Assembly: GCA_965228215.1 (NCBI GenBank)
Contig: OZ245800.1
Coordinates: forward strand, 2,976,001 to 3,040,000
DNA: 64,000 nt
DNA from: Maricaulis sp965228215
GTDB taxonomy: Bacteria; Pseudomonadota; Alphaproteobacteria; Caulobacterales; Maricaulaceae
Direction: 5' to 3'
Of the stretch, positions 51,836 to 60,543 are shown piece by piece. The position numbers and the translations under genes were made by a program. Numbering within the stretch: position 1 is the first letter of the stretch; each line of letters starts with the position of its first letter. The notes below the pieces were generated by a model. The model did no database searches. It was not told the origin of the DNA and worked only from the letters and a program-made list of their open reading frames with translations.

Positions 51836-53059
51836 TCAGCCGAAGAAGAGCGCGCCGGCAATCGCGGCGCTCATTAGATTGGCGAGCGAACCCGCCAGAA
51901 CAGCGCGCAGGCCGAATTTCGCGATCTGGGCCAGACGATCCGGGATCAGGCTGCCGAGCCCGCCCAGAAGGATGCCGACGGAGCTGAGATTGGCGAAACC
52001 GCACAGCGCGATGGTGAGCACGGCCTGGGCGCGCGGCGAGAAATCTTCCATCACCCCCGAGAAGGACAGATAGGCGACAAATTCATTGATGACGATTTTC
52101 TCGCCGACAATCGCACCGGCAGCCTGGGCTTCCGACCACGGGATGGAAAGCGCCCACATCAGCGGCGCAAACAACAGTCCGAGAATGCTCTGGACGCTCA
52201 GACCCTCGAAACCGACCAGTCCGCCGATCATGGCGAGCAGACCGTTGAGCACGGCGATCAGCGACACGAAGGCAATCAGCATGGCGCCGATATTGAGTGC
52301 CAGGTGCAATCCGTCCTTGGCGCCGACGGCGGCGGCCATGATCACGTTGGCGTGGCGATCCTCGGCATTGCCGACCTTGATCAGGTCCTGTTCCTCGTCA
52401 TCCTCATCGTCCGGCATGATGATCTTGGCCATCAGGAGACCGCCCGGCGCAGCCATGAAACTGGCGGCCAGCAGGTATTCGACGCTGATCCCGATCTGGG
52501 CGTAGGCCGCCAGGACCGTACCGGCGACCGAGGCCAGACCGGACGTCATGATGGCGAACAGCTGCGGCTGGGTGATCTTCTGGAGATAAGGTTTGATGAC
52601 CAGCGGCGCTTCCGTCTGGCCGACGAAAATGTTCGCGGCTGCGTTCAGCGACACCACGCGCCCGCAGGCCAGGATCGCGTTCAGGGCAAAGCCGACCCAG
52701 CGCACGACGAATTGCATCACGCCGATGTGATAGAGCACCGACATCAGGGCCGAAAAGAAGATGATCACCGGCAGGACGTTCAGCGCAAAGCTGAAACCAA
52801 CCGCCTCGGAGACCAGTGGTCCGAACACCATTTCAATGCCTGCCGTGGCAAATCCCAGCAGCGCCGTGACCCCATTTGACAGGGATTGCAGCAAGGCCTG
52901 ACCTGCCGGCAGGAAGAGGACCAGAACCCCAATCAGGACTTGCAGCCCCAGAGCGCTGAGAACAACGCGCGGCCGGATCTTGCGGCGATTGGTCGAAGCC
53001 AGGACAGCGATCAGCAGGATGACCGCAATACCCGCCAAGGCATTGAGATTGGACAGCAT
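51836..53059 (-). CDS. Concentrative nucleoside transporter (NupC/CNT family)
   Basis: Na+ or H+ nucleoside symporter of 407 residues. FVGQTEAPLVIKPYL and ANEFVAYLSFSG-like segments (INEFVAYLSF) and CGFANLSSVGILLGGLG are conserved in CNT proteins. It is the first gene of the nucleoside operon. GGAG stands 13 bases before the ATG. It is divergent from the AbgT-type transporter gene; the 171-bp spacer holds both promoters. Confidence 0.93.
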   Translation of the reverse strand: MLSNLNALAGIAVILLIAVLASTNRRKIRPRVVLSALGLQVLIGVLVLFLPAGQALLQSLSNGVTALLGFATAGIEMVFGPLVSEAVGFSFALNVLPVIIFFSALMSVLYHIGVMQFVVRWVGFALNAILACGRVVSLNAAANIFVGQTEAPLVIKPYLQKITQPQLFAIMTSGLASVAGTVLAAYAQIGISVEYLLAASFMAAPGGLLMAKIIMPDDEDDEEQDLIKVGNAEDRHANVIMAAAVGAKDGLHLALNIGAMLIAFVSLIAVLNGLLAMIGGLVGFEGLSVQSILGLLFAPLMWALSIPWSEAQAAGAIVGEKIVINEFVAYLSFSGVMEDFSPRAQAVLTIALCGFANLSSVGILLGGLGSLIPDRLAQIAKFGLRAVLAGSLANLMSAAIAGALFFG

Positions 53060-53230
53060 GTAGGAGGTATCTCCGGATGGGTGAGGCGCGCAGATTGCCC
53101 CGCGGCAGGCGGCACGTCCAGTTCCGGACTGTCACCACGGCCGGAGAATTCCTGTAATTTCAGGGTTGAATCTCCCGCTCTTTCGCCGTCCTGTCTCGGA
53201 TTGATATTTCAGAACGCCCGGAGTTCTCGC

Positions 53231-54820
53231 ATGTCAGACGCTCAATCCCAGCCGGCCGCGCCCAAGCGCAATGCCTTCACCCGCTTTCTCGACGGGGTCG
53301 AATGGCTGGGCAATCTCCTGCCCCACCCGGTCACGCTTTTCTTCCTGCTGGCCGTGGGCATCGTGTTGATTTCCGGTCTGCTCGGCTATTTCGGCCTCTC
53401 CGTCGAAGACCCTCGCCCGGCCGGTGCACGGGGCGTGGCGGACGATGGCATGATCCGCGCCGTCAGCCTGATGAATGGCGATGGCGTCCGGCGGATCTGG
53501 ACCAATCTGACAACGAATTTCACCGGTTTCGCACCGCTGGGTGTGGTGCTGGTCGCCATGTTGGGCGTGGGCGTCGCCGAAAAGTCCGGCATGCTGTCCG
53601 CCGCGGTTCGCGCCATGGTTCTCGGCGCTCCCCGCCACGTCGTGACGGTCGCCATCGTCTTTGCAGGCATTGTGTCCAACACGGCATCCGAAGTCGGCTA
53701 TGTCGTTCTGATCCCGCTGGCCGGCGCGATCTTCTACGCACTGGGACGCCACCCGCTGGCCGGCATGGCCGCAGCGTTTGCAGGCGTCTCCGGCGGCTAC
53801 AGCGCCAATATCCTCATCGGTACGATCGACCCGCTGCTGGCCGGTATCACCCAGGAAGCCGCCCAGCTGATCGATCCGGACTATATCGTCCTGCCGACGG
53901 CCAACTGGTTCTTCATGGTTGCCTCGACCTTCCTGATCACGGCGATCGGCTCCCTGGTCTCGATCTTCATCGTCGAACCCAAGCTGGGGCCGTACAATCC
54001 GGAAGAGTCCGACGGCACCATTCTCGACGACCGCATGATGCAGCCGCTCACCGATGGCGAGCGCCGCGGCCTGGCCTGGGCCGGTTTCGCCCTGCTCGGC
54101 GTCCTGGCCTTCATGGCGCTTACCGTGCTGCCGGAATGGGGCATCCTGCGCAATCCGGATACGGGTGATCGTTTCAATTCGCCCTTCTTCCGGGGTTTCG
54201 TGGTCTGGATCCTGATCTTCTTCGTCGCCACCGGCTTCGCCTATGGCCGCGGCGCAGGCACGATGAAGAATGACCGGGACATCATCGACGGCATGGCTAC
54301 CGGCCTGTCCTCGCTGGGCCTCTACATCGTCCTGGTTTTCTTTGCCGCGCAATTCGTGGCGTTTTTCGGCTGGACCAATCTGGGCGCCATCATCGCGGTG
54401 TCCGGCGCGCAATTCCTGCAGGATACAGGCATGACCGGGCCGCTGGTCTTCTTCCTTTTCATCCTGATGTGTGCGGTGATCAATCTGTCGCTGGGCTCGG
54501 CCTCGGCGCAATGGGCCGTGACGGCACCGATCTTCGTGCCCATGCTGATGCTGATCGGCTATTCGCCGGAAGTCATCCAGGCGGCCTACCGGATTGGTGA
54601 TTCAACGACCAATATCATCACGCCGATGATGAGCTATTTCGGCCTGATCCTGGCTTGGGCCACGCGCTACAAGAAGGATCTGGGCGTGGGCACCATGATC
54701 GCGATGATGCTGCCCTATTCCATCATCTTCATGCTGGGCTGGAGCACATTCTTCTTCCTGTGGACGTTCGGACTGGACCTGCCGGTCGGACCGGGCTCGC
54801 CCACCTACTACCCGAACTGA
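53231..54820 (+). CDS. AbgT-family transporter
   Basis: AbgT-type inner-membrane transporter of 529 residues with about 12 helices. It begins MSDAQSQPAAPKRNAFTRFL, and GVSGGYSANILIGTIDPLLAG and MCAVINLSLGSASAQWA are conserved phrases in the two hairpin regions. The family carries p-aminobenzoyl-glutamate uptake (E. coli AbgT) or sulfonamide/PABA efflux (Neisseria MtrF type). No amidohydrolase AbgA/B gene is adjacent, so efflux is as likely as uptake. GGAG lies upstream of the ATG at 53231. Confidence 0.9.
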   Translation: MSDAQSQPAAPKRNAFTRFLDGVEWLGNLLPHPVTLFFLLAVGIVLISGLLGYFGLSVEDPRPAGARGVADDGMIRAVSLMNGDGVRRIWTNLTTNFTGFAPLGVVLVAMLGVGVAEKSGMLSAAVRAMVLGAPRHVVTVAIVFAGIVSNTASEVGYVVLIPLAGAIFYALGRHPLAGMAAAFAGVSGGYSANILIGTIDPLLAGITQEAAQLIDPDYIVLPTANWFFMVASTFLITAIGSLVSIFIVEPKLGPYNPEESDGTILDDRMMQPLTDGERRGLAWAGFALLGVLAFMALTVLPEWGILRNPDTGDRFNSPFFRGFVVWILIFFVATGFAYGRGAGTMKNDRDIIDGMATGLSSLGLYIVLVFFAAQFVAFFGWTNLGAIIAVSGAQFLQDTGMTGPLVFFLFILMCAVINLSLGSASAQWAVTAPIFVPMLMLIGYSPEVIQAAYRIGDSTTNIITPMMSYFGLILAWATRYKKDLGVGTMIAMMLPYSIIFMLGWSTFFFLWTFGLDLPVGPGSPTYYPN

Positions 54821-54825
54821 TCCGA

Positions 54826-56007
54826 TCAGACGCGAAGGGCCGGCAAGCGATCGCCGGCCCGCGCAGCGGGTGCATCGATCTCGCGGCGAAGCAGGAAATC
54901 CGATCTGACCAGCGCAGCCAGCGCCGAGGAATCCTGGTTGTCGATAGGCGAGACCCGTCCCGTGGCGGGGTCCCGGGCGGCCCGCACGTAAGTTTCGCGG
55001 CTGCCATTGGCCGGCAGATCAGCACCGATCTCGACCTGTTCATAGACCAATTGCTCGCCCCGTCCCGTCAGGCCCCAAAGCGCCGGACGCAGGAAGAGCC
55101 TTGCCGCGACCAGGGCTGACACGGGATTGCCCGGCAGGCCCAGGAAATGCGTGTCGCCAAGCTTGCCGAACCAGGTCGGCTTGCCGGGTTTCATTGCGAT
55201 CTTCTCGAAGGCCAGTGATCCGCCATCCGCAGCGAACACGGCCCGCAGATGGTCGTGATCGCCCACAGAAGCACCACCAATCGTGACCACGAGGTCGAGA
55301 CCGGCTCCGGCCTGGAGACATCGCCGGACATCCGCCTCGCTGTCACGGGCAATACCCAGATAGACAGGTTCACCGCCCTCGGCGCGCACAAGCCCGTCGA
55401 TACCCCGCGACACGGAATTGATGATCTGGTCCGGTCCGGTCCGTTCGCCCGGTTCCACCAATTCATCACCGGTCGAGAGGATACCGACCCGGGGTCTGCG
55501 CACGACGGGCAGTTCCGTCAGCCCGGCTCCGGCCGCCAGCGCAACCGCATCGGGTGTTACACGGGTGCCTGCGGGAAGCAGGGCCTGGCCCTCGCTGAAA
55601 TCAACACCGGGACGGCGAATATTCGCCATCGGACGCGCGGTGTCGTTGAGCACAAGGGTGTCACCCTCGCGTGCCACATTTTCCTGGATGACAACCTGGT
55701 CAGCACCGTCCGGCACAGGTGCGCCCGTCGAGATACGCATCGCACACCCGGCGGTCAGACCTGTATCCGATCCGTGCCCGGCCGCCGACTCGCCGACCAG
55801 GCGGAGCCGTGCAGGCGTATCGCCCATGTCGGTTGACCGTACCGCATAGCCATCCATGGCTGAGGCCGCGAAAGGCGGTTGCGTCCGCCGGGCGATCATG
55901 GGCTGCGACAGCACACGTCCCGGCGCAGCGTCATAGGCGATGCTTTCCTCGCCCAGCACCGGCAGTGCAGCCAGCATCAGCGCCCGGGCGTCATCGACAC
56001 GGATCAT
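54826..56007 (-). CDS. moeA: Molybdopterin molybdotransferase MoeA
   Basis: Inserts molybdate into adenylated molybdopterin; 393 residues, full length. AASAMDGYA, the ISTGAPVPDGAD segment and GILSTGDELVEPG, TIGGASVGDHD and LGLPGNPVSAL are MoeA signatures covering its MPT-binding fold. It is the last gene of the six-gene operon; its ATG overlaps the moaC stop by 4 bp. It converges with the AbgT gene, where a palindromic CTGATCCGATCAG joins both stop codons. Confidence 0.95.
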   Translation of the reverse strand: MIRVDDARALMLAALPVLGEESIAYDAAPGRVLSQPMIARRTQPPFAASAMDGYAVRSTDMGDTPARLRLVGESAAGHGSDTGLTAGCAMRISTGAPVPDGADQVVIQENVAREGDTLVLNDTARPMANIRRPGVDFSEGQALLPAGTRVTPDAVALAAGAGLTELPVVRRPRVGILSTGDELVEPGERTGPDQIINSVSRGIDGLVRAEGGEPVYLGIARDSEADVRRCLQAGAGLDLVVTIGGASVGDHDHLRAVFAADGGSLAFEKIAMKPGKPTWFGKLGDTHFLGLPGNPVSALVAARLFLRPALWGLTGRGEQLVYEQVEIGADLPANGSRETYVRAARDPATGRVSPIDNQDSSALAALVRSDFLLRREIDAPAARAGDRLPALRV

Positions 56008-56513
56008 TCTTCCTCGTCTCCGACCGCTGCGTCCCGGATGTAGTCACCGCTGCGACCACCGCTTTTCTCGAGCAGGCGGACCTGGCCGATCACCATCGCG
56101 GGATCGAGTGCCTTGGCCATGTCGTAGAGCGTCAGCGCGGCAACCGAAGCCGCCGTCAGAGCCTCCATTTCCACTCCGGTCCGCCCGTCGGTCCGGACCT
56201 CTGCGCGGATGTCGAACGCATTCTCCGCGTCCAGCGGCTCGATCGAGACGCGCGCCTTGCTGATCGGCAGCGGATGGCACAGCGGAATGAGATCGCTGGT
56301 GCGTTTGGCAGCCATGATGCCCGCAAGTTCTGCAGTCTGGATGGCATCGCCCTTGGGCCCCTGCCCGTCACGCACAGCCTCAAAGGCCTCGGCGCTCATG
56401 GAGATCCGGCCTCCGGCCAGGGCGCGACGCGCCGTGACCGCCTTGTCACCGACATCCACCATGCGGATCCGGCCATCGGCGTCCTGGTGGGTCAGACCAC
56501 GTTTCGTCGTCAT
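56004..56513 (-). CDS. moaC: Cyclic pyranopterin monophosphate synthase MoaC
   Basis: MoaC completes cPMP synthesis together with MoaA; 169 residues. It has the family phrases MVDVGDKAVTARRA, KGDAIQTAELAGIMAAKRTSDLIPLCHPLPIS, the last with the active-site LCHP, and GVEMEALTAASVAALTLYDM. It is complete and follows moaB by 1 bp. Confidence 0.96.
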   Translation of the reverse strand: MTTKRGLTHQDADGRIRMVDVGDKAVTARRALAGGRISMSAEAFEAVRDGQGPKGDAIQTAELAGIMAAKRTSDLIPLCHPLPISKARVSIEPLDAENAFDIRAEVRTDGRTGVEMEALTAASVAALTLYDMAKALDPAMVIGQVRLLEKSGGRSGDYIRDAAVGDEEE

Positions 56514-56514
56514 T

Positions 56515-57030
56515 TCAGACCTCCGTCAGGCGCGGAATCAGCTCGACCAGATTGCACGGCCGGTGTTCGCGGTTGAATTCCTGGCTGAGCACATGATTCC
56601 AGGCATCCTTGCAGCCGCCCATCGAACCCGGGATGGCAAAGACATACGTTCCGCCGGCAATTCCGCCGGTCGCACGCGACTGGATGGTGGACACGCCCAC
56701 CGATTTGAAACTCACCATGTGAAACACGGCGGAGAAGCCCTCCAGCTCCTTGTCGAACATCGGGCGCAGGGCCTCCGGTGTCACATCTCGCCCGGTCAGC
56801 CCTGTGCCGCCTGTCGCGATCACGGCATGGATGCGCGGATTCTCGATCCAGGCGCGGGCCTGAGCGCGGATGGCATCGATCTCGTCATGCACGATTGCGT
56901 GATCGATCACGGCATGACCGTCGGCAGCGATCACCTCGCGCAGCCAGGGACCGGTCTTGTCGGTCTTGCTGTCGCGGGTATCGGACACCGTCATGACGGC
57001 GAAGCCGACCTGGTCCGGGATAGTCGTCAT
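56515..57030 (-). CDS. moaB: Molybdenum cofactor biosynthesis protein MoaB
   Basis: MPT adenylyltransferase-like protein of 171 residues. VMTVSDTRDSKTDKTGPWL, the nucleotide-binding ATGGTGLTGRDVTPEA and FAIPGSMGGCKDAWN are family signatures. In organisms without a MogA it adenylates molybdopterin for MoeA. It overlaps moaE by 4 bp. Confidence 0.95.
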   Translation of the reverse strand: MTTIPDQVGFAVMTVSDTRDSKTDKTGPWLREVIAADGHAVIDHAIVHDEIDAIRAQARAWIENPRIHAVIATGGTGLTGRDVTPEALRPMFDKELEGFSAVFHMVSFKSVGVSTIQSRATGGIAGGTYVFAIPGSMGGCKDAWNHVLSQEFNREHRPCNLVELIPRLTEV

Positions 57031-57500
57031 GCGGGAATATCCTCTTCATCCTGCAGCCAGCGAGCCGAGGCTGCGTCGTCCTCTGCGCGGGCCTCGACCC
57101 AGCGGTCACCGCCCGTTGTGTATTCCTTTTTCCAGAACGGTGCCTGGGTTTTCAGGACATCGATCATGAAACTGACGGCATCCAGAGCTGCGCGCCGGTG
57201 CGGCGCGGCCGCGCCCACGAACACGATCGGATCGCCCACCGGCATGCGCCCGACCCGGTGGATGATCACCGCCCGACGCAAACTCCAGCGCGCAATCGCG
57301 TGTCCAGCGATACGCTCGAGCGCCTTTTCAGTGACGGCGGGATAGTGCTCCAGCTCCAGGGCAATGAGGTTTCCGCCACCACGGACCTGACCCACAAAGC
57401 TTGCCAGGGCACCGCAATCATGATCCTGGCCGGCCATGGCATCGTAGAGCGCGCCGGCGTCAAACGTGTCGGTCTGGACCCGGATCAGCGGCGAAACCAT
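57027..57500 (-). CDS. moaE: Molybdopterin synthase catalytic subunit MoaE
   Basis: Large subunit of molybdopterin synthase, 157 residues. GALASFVGQVRGG, LELEHYPAVTEKAL, IHRVGRMPVGD and the catalytic lysines in APFWKKEYTTGG are present. The ATG at 57500 follows the moaD stop by 1 bp; a longer in-frame start would lie inside moaD. Confidence 0.95.
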   Translation of the reverse strand: MVSPLIRVQTDTFDAGALYDAMAGQDHDCGALASFVGQVRGGGNLIALELEHYPAVTEKALERIAGHAIARWSLRRAVIIHRVGRMPVGDPIVFVGAAAPHRRAALDAVSFMIDVLKTQAPFWKKEYTTGGDRWVEARAEDDAASARWLQDEEDIPA

Positions 57501-57501
57501 C

Positions 57502-57762
57502 TCAGCCTCCCGAAAAGGGCGGGCAGAAGGCGATGACATCGCCGTCCACCAGCGCATGCTCGCGGGACCGGATCTCGTCATTGATGATCACGCGAACAGA
57601 TGCCTCGGACAGCGCCTCTGCGCCGTCATCGCGGGCACGTAGCCAGTCGACCAGGGCCTCCGGGCTGGCAATGGCAGCGCCGAGCTCTGCCGTGTCGAGC
57701 GTTTCCTCGCTTGTGCCCATGCGATCGCGCAGGGCGGCAAAATAACGGACGGTCAGCGCCAT
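57502..57762 (-). CDS. moaD: Molybdopterin synthase sulfur-carrier subunit MoaD
   Basis: Ubiquitin-fold sulfur carrier of 86 residues. It starts MALTVRYFAALRDRMG and ends AFCPPFSGG; the C-terminal GG is the site that becomes a thiocarboxylate. The ATG at 57762 begins 1 bp after the moaA stop. Confidence 0.95.
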   Translation of the reverse strand: MALTVRYFAALRDRMGTSEETLDTAELGAAIASPEALVDWLRARDDGAEALSEASVRVIINDEIRSREHALVDGDVIAFCPPFSGG

Positions 57763-57763
57763 C

Positions 57764-58777
57764 TTATCCCCCGGTATGAGCCATGGTGCGGGCGACCGCG
57801 GCCTCTGCGGCCCCGTCATCGATTCGGAAATCATGGCCCAGCGGTTTGGCCGCCATCGCCGCGTCCAGCAGGCTGTCCAGCGCTTCGGGTCCGCCTTCAC
57901 GCAGAGCACCGCGCAGGTCGAGATGATTCTGCCGGCCCAGGCATTGATAGAGCTGGCCCGCACAGGTGACTCGCACCCGGTTGCAGCCGGCGCAGAAATT
58001 CCCGGTCAGCGGCGTGATGAAGCCGAGCCGTCCGCCGGTTTCCTCAACCCGCACATAATGCGCCGGACCGCCGGTCCCGTCTGGCAGATCGGTCAACGTC
58101 CATTGCGACGCCAGTTGGTCCCGAACGGCGGACAGTGGCAGGAACTGGTCCGAGCGTTTCTGCTCCACCTCGCCCATCGGCATGATCTCGATCAGGGTGA
58201 GATCGCAATCGCGGCCATGCGCCCAACGCACCATGTCGGCGATTTCGTCCTCATTGCCGTTTTTCAGGGCGACGGCATTGATCTTGACGAGCAGACCGGC
58301 CTCCTGGGCCGCATCGATGCCCGCGAGCGTGTCCGCCAGCCGTCCACCGCGGGTCAGCGCGCGGAACCGGTCGGCATCGAGCGTGTCGAGCGAGACATTG
58401 ATCCGCTTCACCCCGATCTCGGCCAGGCGTCTGGCATACCGGGGCAATTGCGTTGCATTGGTAGTCAGGCAGAGCTCTTCCAGGCCGGTCACGCCCAGCC
58501 GTGCGCCGAGATTTTCCATCAGGGTCATCACGTCGCGCCGGACCAGCGGTTCTCCGCCGGTGATGCGGATCTTGGAAACCCCGCGCCGGATGAAGGCATC
58601 GCAGACGGCAGTCAGCTCCTCGAGCGAAAGCAGATCCGCCTTCGGCAGAAATTCCGGCCGGGCCTTCATGCAGTAGACGCAGCGCAGGTCGCAGCGATCC
58701 GTCACCGACAGCCGCAGATAGCTGATGCGGCGACCGAAAGGGTCGATCAAGGGCGTGGTCTGCCCGGTTGGGATCAT
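57764..58777 (-). CDS. moaA: GTP 3',8-cyclase MoaA (radical SAM)
   Basis: First enzyme of molybdenum cofactor synthesis, 337 residues. The radical SAM cluster is C29-x3-C33-x2-C36 (CDLRCVYC), and the second cluster lies in NFCAGCNRVRVTCAGQ. The protein ends in GG, needed for activity. The ATG at 58777 (GGACCGG upstream) is preferred to a TTG nine bases earlier. It is the first gene of moaA-moaD-moaE-moaB-moaC-moeA, whose joints overlap or abut throughout. Confidence 0.95.
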   Translation of the reverse strand: MIPTGQTTPLIDPFGRRISYLRLSVTDRCDLRCVYCMKARPEFLPKADLLSLEELTAVCDAFIRRGVSKIRITGGEPLVRRDVMTLMENLGARLGVTGLEELCLTTNATQLPRYARRLAEIGVKRINVSLDTLDADRFRALTRGGRLADTLAGIDAAQEAGLLVKINAVALKNGNEDEIADMVRWAHGRDCDLTLIEIMPMGEVEQKRSDQFLPLSAVRDQLASQWTLTDLPDGTGGPAHYVRVEETGGRLGFITPLTGNFCAGCNRVRVTCAGQLYQCLGRQNHLDLRGALREGGPEALDSLLDAAMAAKPLGHDFRIDDGAAEAAVARTMAHTGG

Positions 58778-58815
58778 CCGGTCCAAAATACGTGTCCCGC
58801 TGGCCTGTTGGCGTC

Positions 58816-58823
58816 AGTCTAGC
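58816..58823 (-). promoter_or_regulatory. -10 element of the moaA operon
   Basis: On the minus strand GCTAGACT, matching most of GCTANAWC, ends 38 bases before the moaA ATG. The -35 is not clear. The leader is too short for a molybdenum-cofactor riboswitch. Confidence 0.4.
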
Positions 58824-58877
58824 CCGAGCCCGTGCCGCGTGCGAAGCCTTTCACGACAGGGTGCCGGACCGGCCGAC

Positions 58878-58902
58878 TTGATAATTGTCAACGACCTATA
58901 AC
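58878..58902 (+). promoter_or_regulatory. Plus-strand promoter-like sequence with no gene ahead
   Basis: TTGATAA, exactly 10 bp, then CCTATAAC (seven of eight to GCTANAWC). It points toward the msrB gene, which is on the opposite strand, so it would make an antisense or small RNA. The TTGATAATTGTCAA part is also a near-palindrome. Confidence 0.35.
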
Positions 58903-58924
58903 GCGATGCCGCCGGGGGCAGAAG

Positions 58925-58954
58925 CGGGACTGATCGCCGCAGGCCAGTCCCGCC
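58925..58954 (-). terminator. Hairpin downstream of msrB
   Basis: GCGGGACTG and CAGTCCCGC form a 9-bp stem with a 12-base loop, 13 bp past the msrB stop. No U-run follows on the minus strand, so termination strength is uncertain; it could instead end the orphan plus-strand transcript. Confidence 0.45.
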
Positions 58955-58967
58955 CCGCGATAGCGTG

Positions 58968-59426
58968 TCAGCCCTCGGCATCCGCTGCGAACAGCGTCAC
59001 GTAGGCGCCATAGCCTTCCGCTTCCAGATCCTCGGCCGGAATGAAGCGCAAGGCCGCCGAATTGATGCAGTAACGAAGCCCGCCGCGATCCGCAGGTCCG
59101 TCCGGAAAAACATGGCCCAGATGGCTGTCACCATGCGTGGACCGGACTTCCGTGCGGATCATGCCGTGTGACGTATCGCGCAGCTCGCTGACATTCTCGC
59201 CCTCCACCGGTTTGGTGAAGCTCGGCCAGCCGCAACCCGAATCGAACTTGTCCATCGAGGTGAAGAGCGGTTCGCCGGAAACGATATCCACGTAGAGACC
59301 GGCTCGCTTGTTGTCATTGTGCTCGCCGGTGAAAGGGCGTTCCGTGCCGTTTTCCTGGGTTACCCGATACTGTTCCGGGCTCAGCCGGGCGATGGCATCG
59401 GAGTCTTTTTTGTATGTGCCGGACAT
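58968..59426 (-). CDS. msrB: Peptide-methionine (R)-S-oxide reductase MsrB
   Basis: Repairs methionine-R-sulfoxide in proteins; 152 residues. The catalytic C120 is in GLRYCINSAALRF, C65 in SGCGWPSF can act as resolving cysteine, and HGDSHLGHVFPDGP is intact. It lacks the two CxxC zinc motifs, as do several bacterial MsrB proteins (LYVDIVSGEPLF occupies that place), so it is the non-zinc form. GAGGTGA lies before the ATG. Confidence 0.95.
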   Translation of the reverse strand: MSGTYKKDSDAIARLSPEQYRVTQENGTERPFTGEHNDNKRAGLYVDIVSGEPLFTSMDKFDSGCGWPSFTKPVEGENVSELRDTSHGMIRTEVRSTHGDSHLGHVFPDGPADRGGLRYCINSAALRFIPAEDLEAEGYGAYVTLFAADAEG

Positions 59427-59522
59427 GGGGTCACCTCGCTAGTCTGCGCATGATCAGTCATGCCCGCACAAGATGGTTTTGCTGACGCCCGAAACCAAGA
59501 CCGATCAGGCAATTGTGATCGC

Positions 59523-60518
59523 CTAGCCGGCAACGGCTGCAGCGACCGCCATGTAGATCGGAATGCCCAGGATTATGTTGAACGGGAAGGTCACGCCCAG
59601 GGACAGGCTCAGCGGTACGGACAGGCCAGCACTCGGCAGGGCCAGACGCAGGGCTGCCGGCACCGCGATGTAGGACGCCGACGCAGCCAGCGTCATAAGC
59701 AGGGCCGTATCGCCGGCACCGAGGCCGAGCAGCATGGCCGCGCCCAGTCCCAGCGAGGCTCCGATGATGGGCATGTAAAGACCATGGGCCAGGACCGGCA
59801 GAGCGATCCGGCTGCCATTGGCACTCAGGCCTCGACCAGCCGCCAGGCCCATGTCCAGCAGGAAGAGACACAGCACTCCGCGGAAAATGTCCACGAAGAA
59901 AGGCTCGACGGCGGCCATGCCGCGATCCCCGGTGAGCCAGCCGATTGCAAAGGCGCCACACAGAAGCACGATGGAGCCGTTGGTCAGCGCATGCCGGACC
60001 ACCGAGCCCCGGCCTTCTTCCGGGGGGGCCGCCGCAGCGCCCAGTGACGCCACCTGCCTGCCCTGCCCCTGCCCCATGCGGGCGAGGATCAGCCCGGTCA
60101 GGATGGCGGGAGCTTCCATCGCTGCGGCGACCGCCACCATATAGCCGCCGGCCGTCATCGAACTCTGGGCAATCATGTCGCTGGCTGCCACGAAGGTCAC
60201 GATGGAGATCGATCCGTAATGCGCCGCGATGGCCGCGGCATCGGTCTGCGTGAGGCGCGAGGAGGCGCGCAGGGCGACGAAGGAGATGAAGGGCATCACT
60301 GCGGACAAGGCGACGCCGGCAAGGATAACGCCGACAATCACCCAGCCGCCGCCGGCTCCCATCTGGACGCCGCCTTTGAAGCCGATCGCCATGATCAGGT
60401 AGAGCGACAGCAGTTTCGAGATCGATTCCGGCAGGCTGAGGTCGGACCTCATGCGTGCAGCCAGCACACCCAGTCCGAAAAACAGCACCGGCGGTGAAAT
60501 CAGCGTGTCGAAACTCAT
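59523..60518 (-). CDS. SbtA-type sodium-dependent bicarbonate transporter
   Basis: Membrane protein of 331 residues with about ten helices. It begins FDTLISPPVLFFGLGVLAA, and SLYLIMAIGFKGG and AAHYGSISIVTF are typical of the SbtA family (Na+-dependent HCO3- permease, first known from cyanobacteria). No SbtB regulator follows. GAGGA stands upstream of the ATG. It is the third gene after nhaA and the DUF533 gene (24-bp gap), so Na+ exported by NhaA could drive bicarbonate uptake through this protein. Confidence 0.88.
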   Translation of the reverse strand: MSFDTLISPPVLFFGLGVLAARMRSDLSLPESISKLLSLYLIMAIGFKGGVQMGAGGGWVIVGVILAGVALSAVMPFISFVALRASSRLTQTDAAAIAAHYGSISIVTFVAASDMIAQSSMTAGGYMVAVAAAMEAPAILTGLILARMGQGQGRQVASLGAAAAPPEEGRGSVVRHALTNGSIVLLCGAFAIGWLTGDRGMAAVEPFFVDIFRGVLCLFLLDMGLAAGRGLSANGSRIALPVLAHGLYMPIIGASLGLGAAMLLGLGAGDTALLMTLAASASYIAVPAALRLALPSAGLSVPLSLSLGVTFPFNIILGIPIYMAVAAAVAG

Positions 60519-60543
60519 GGCGATCGTCCTCGGTCGTCAGGTC

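Noticed and set aside
54838..54861. GC hairpin GGGCCGGC/GCCGGCCC as terminator of the AbgT gene
   Set aside because: It lies inside the last codons of moeA and has no T-run; coding constraint explains it well enough.
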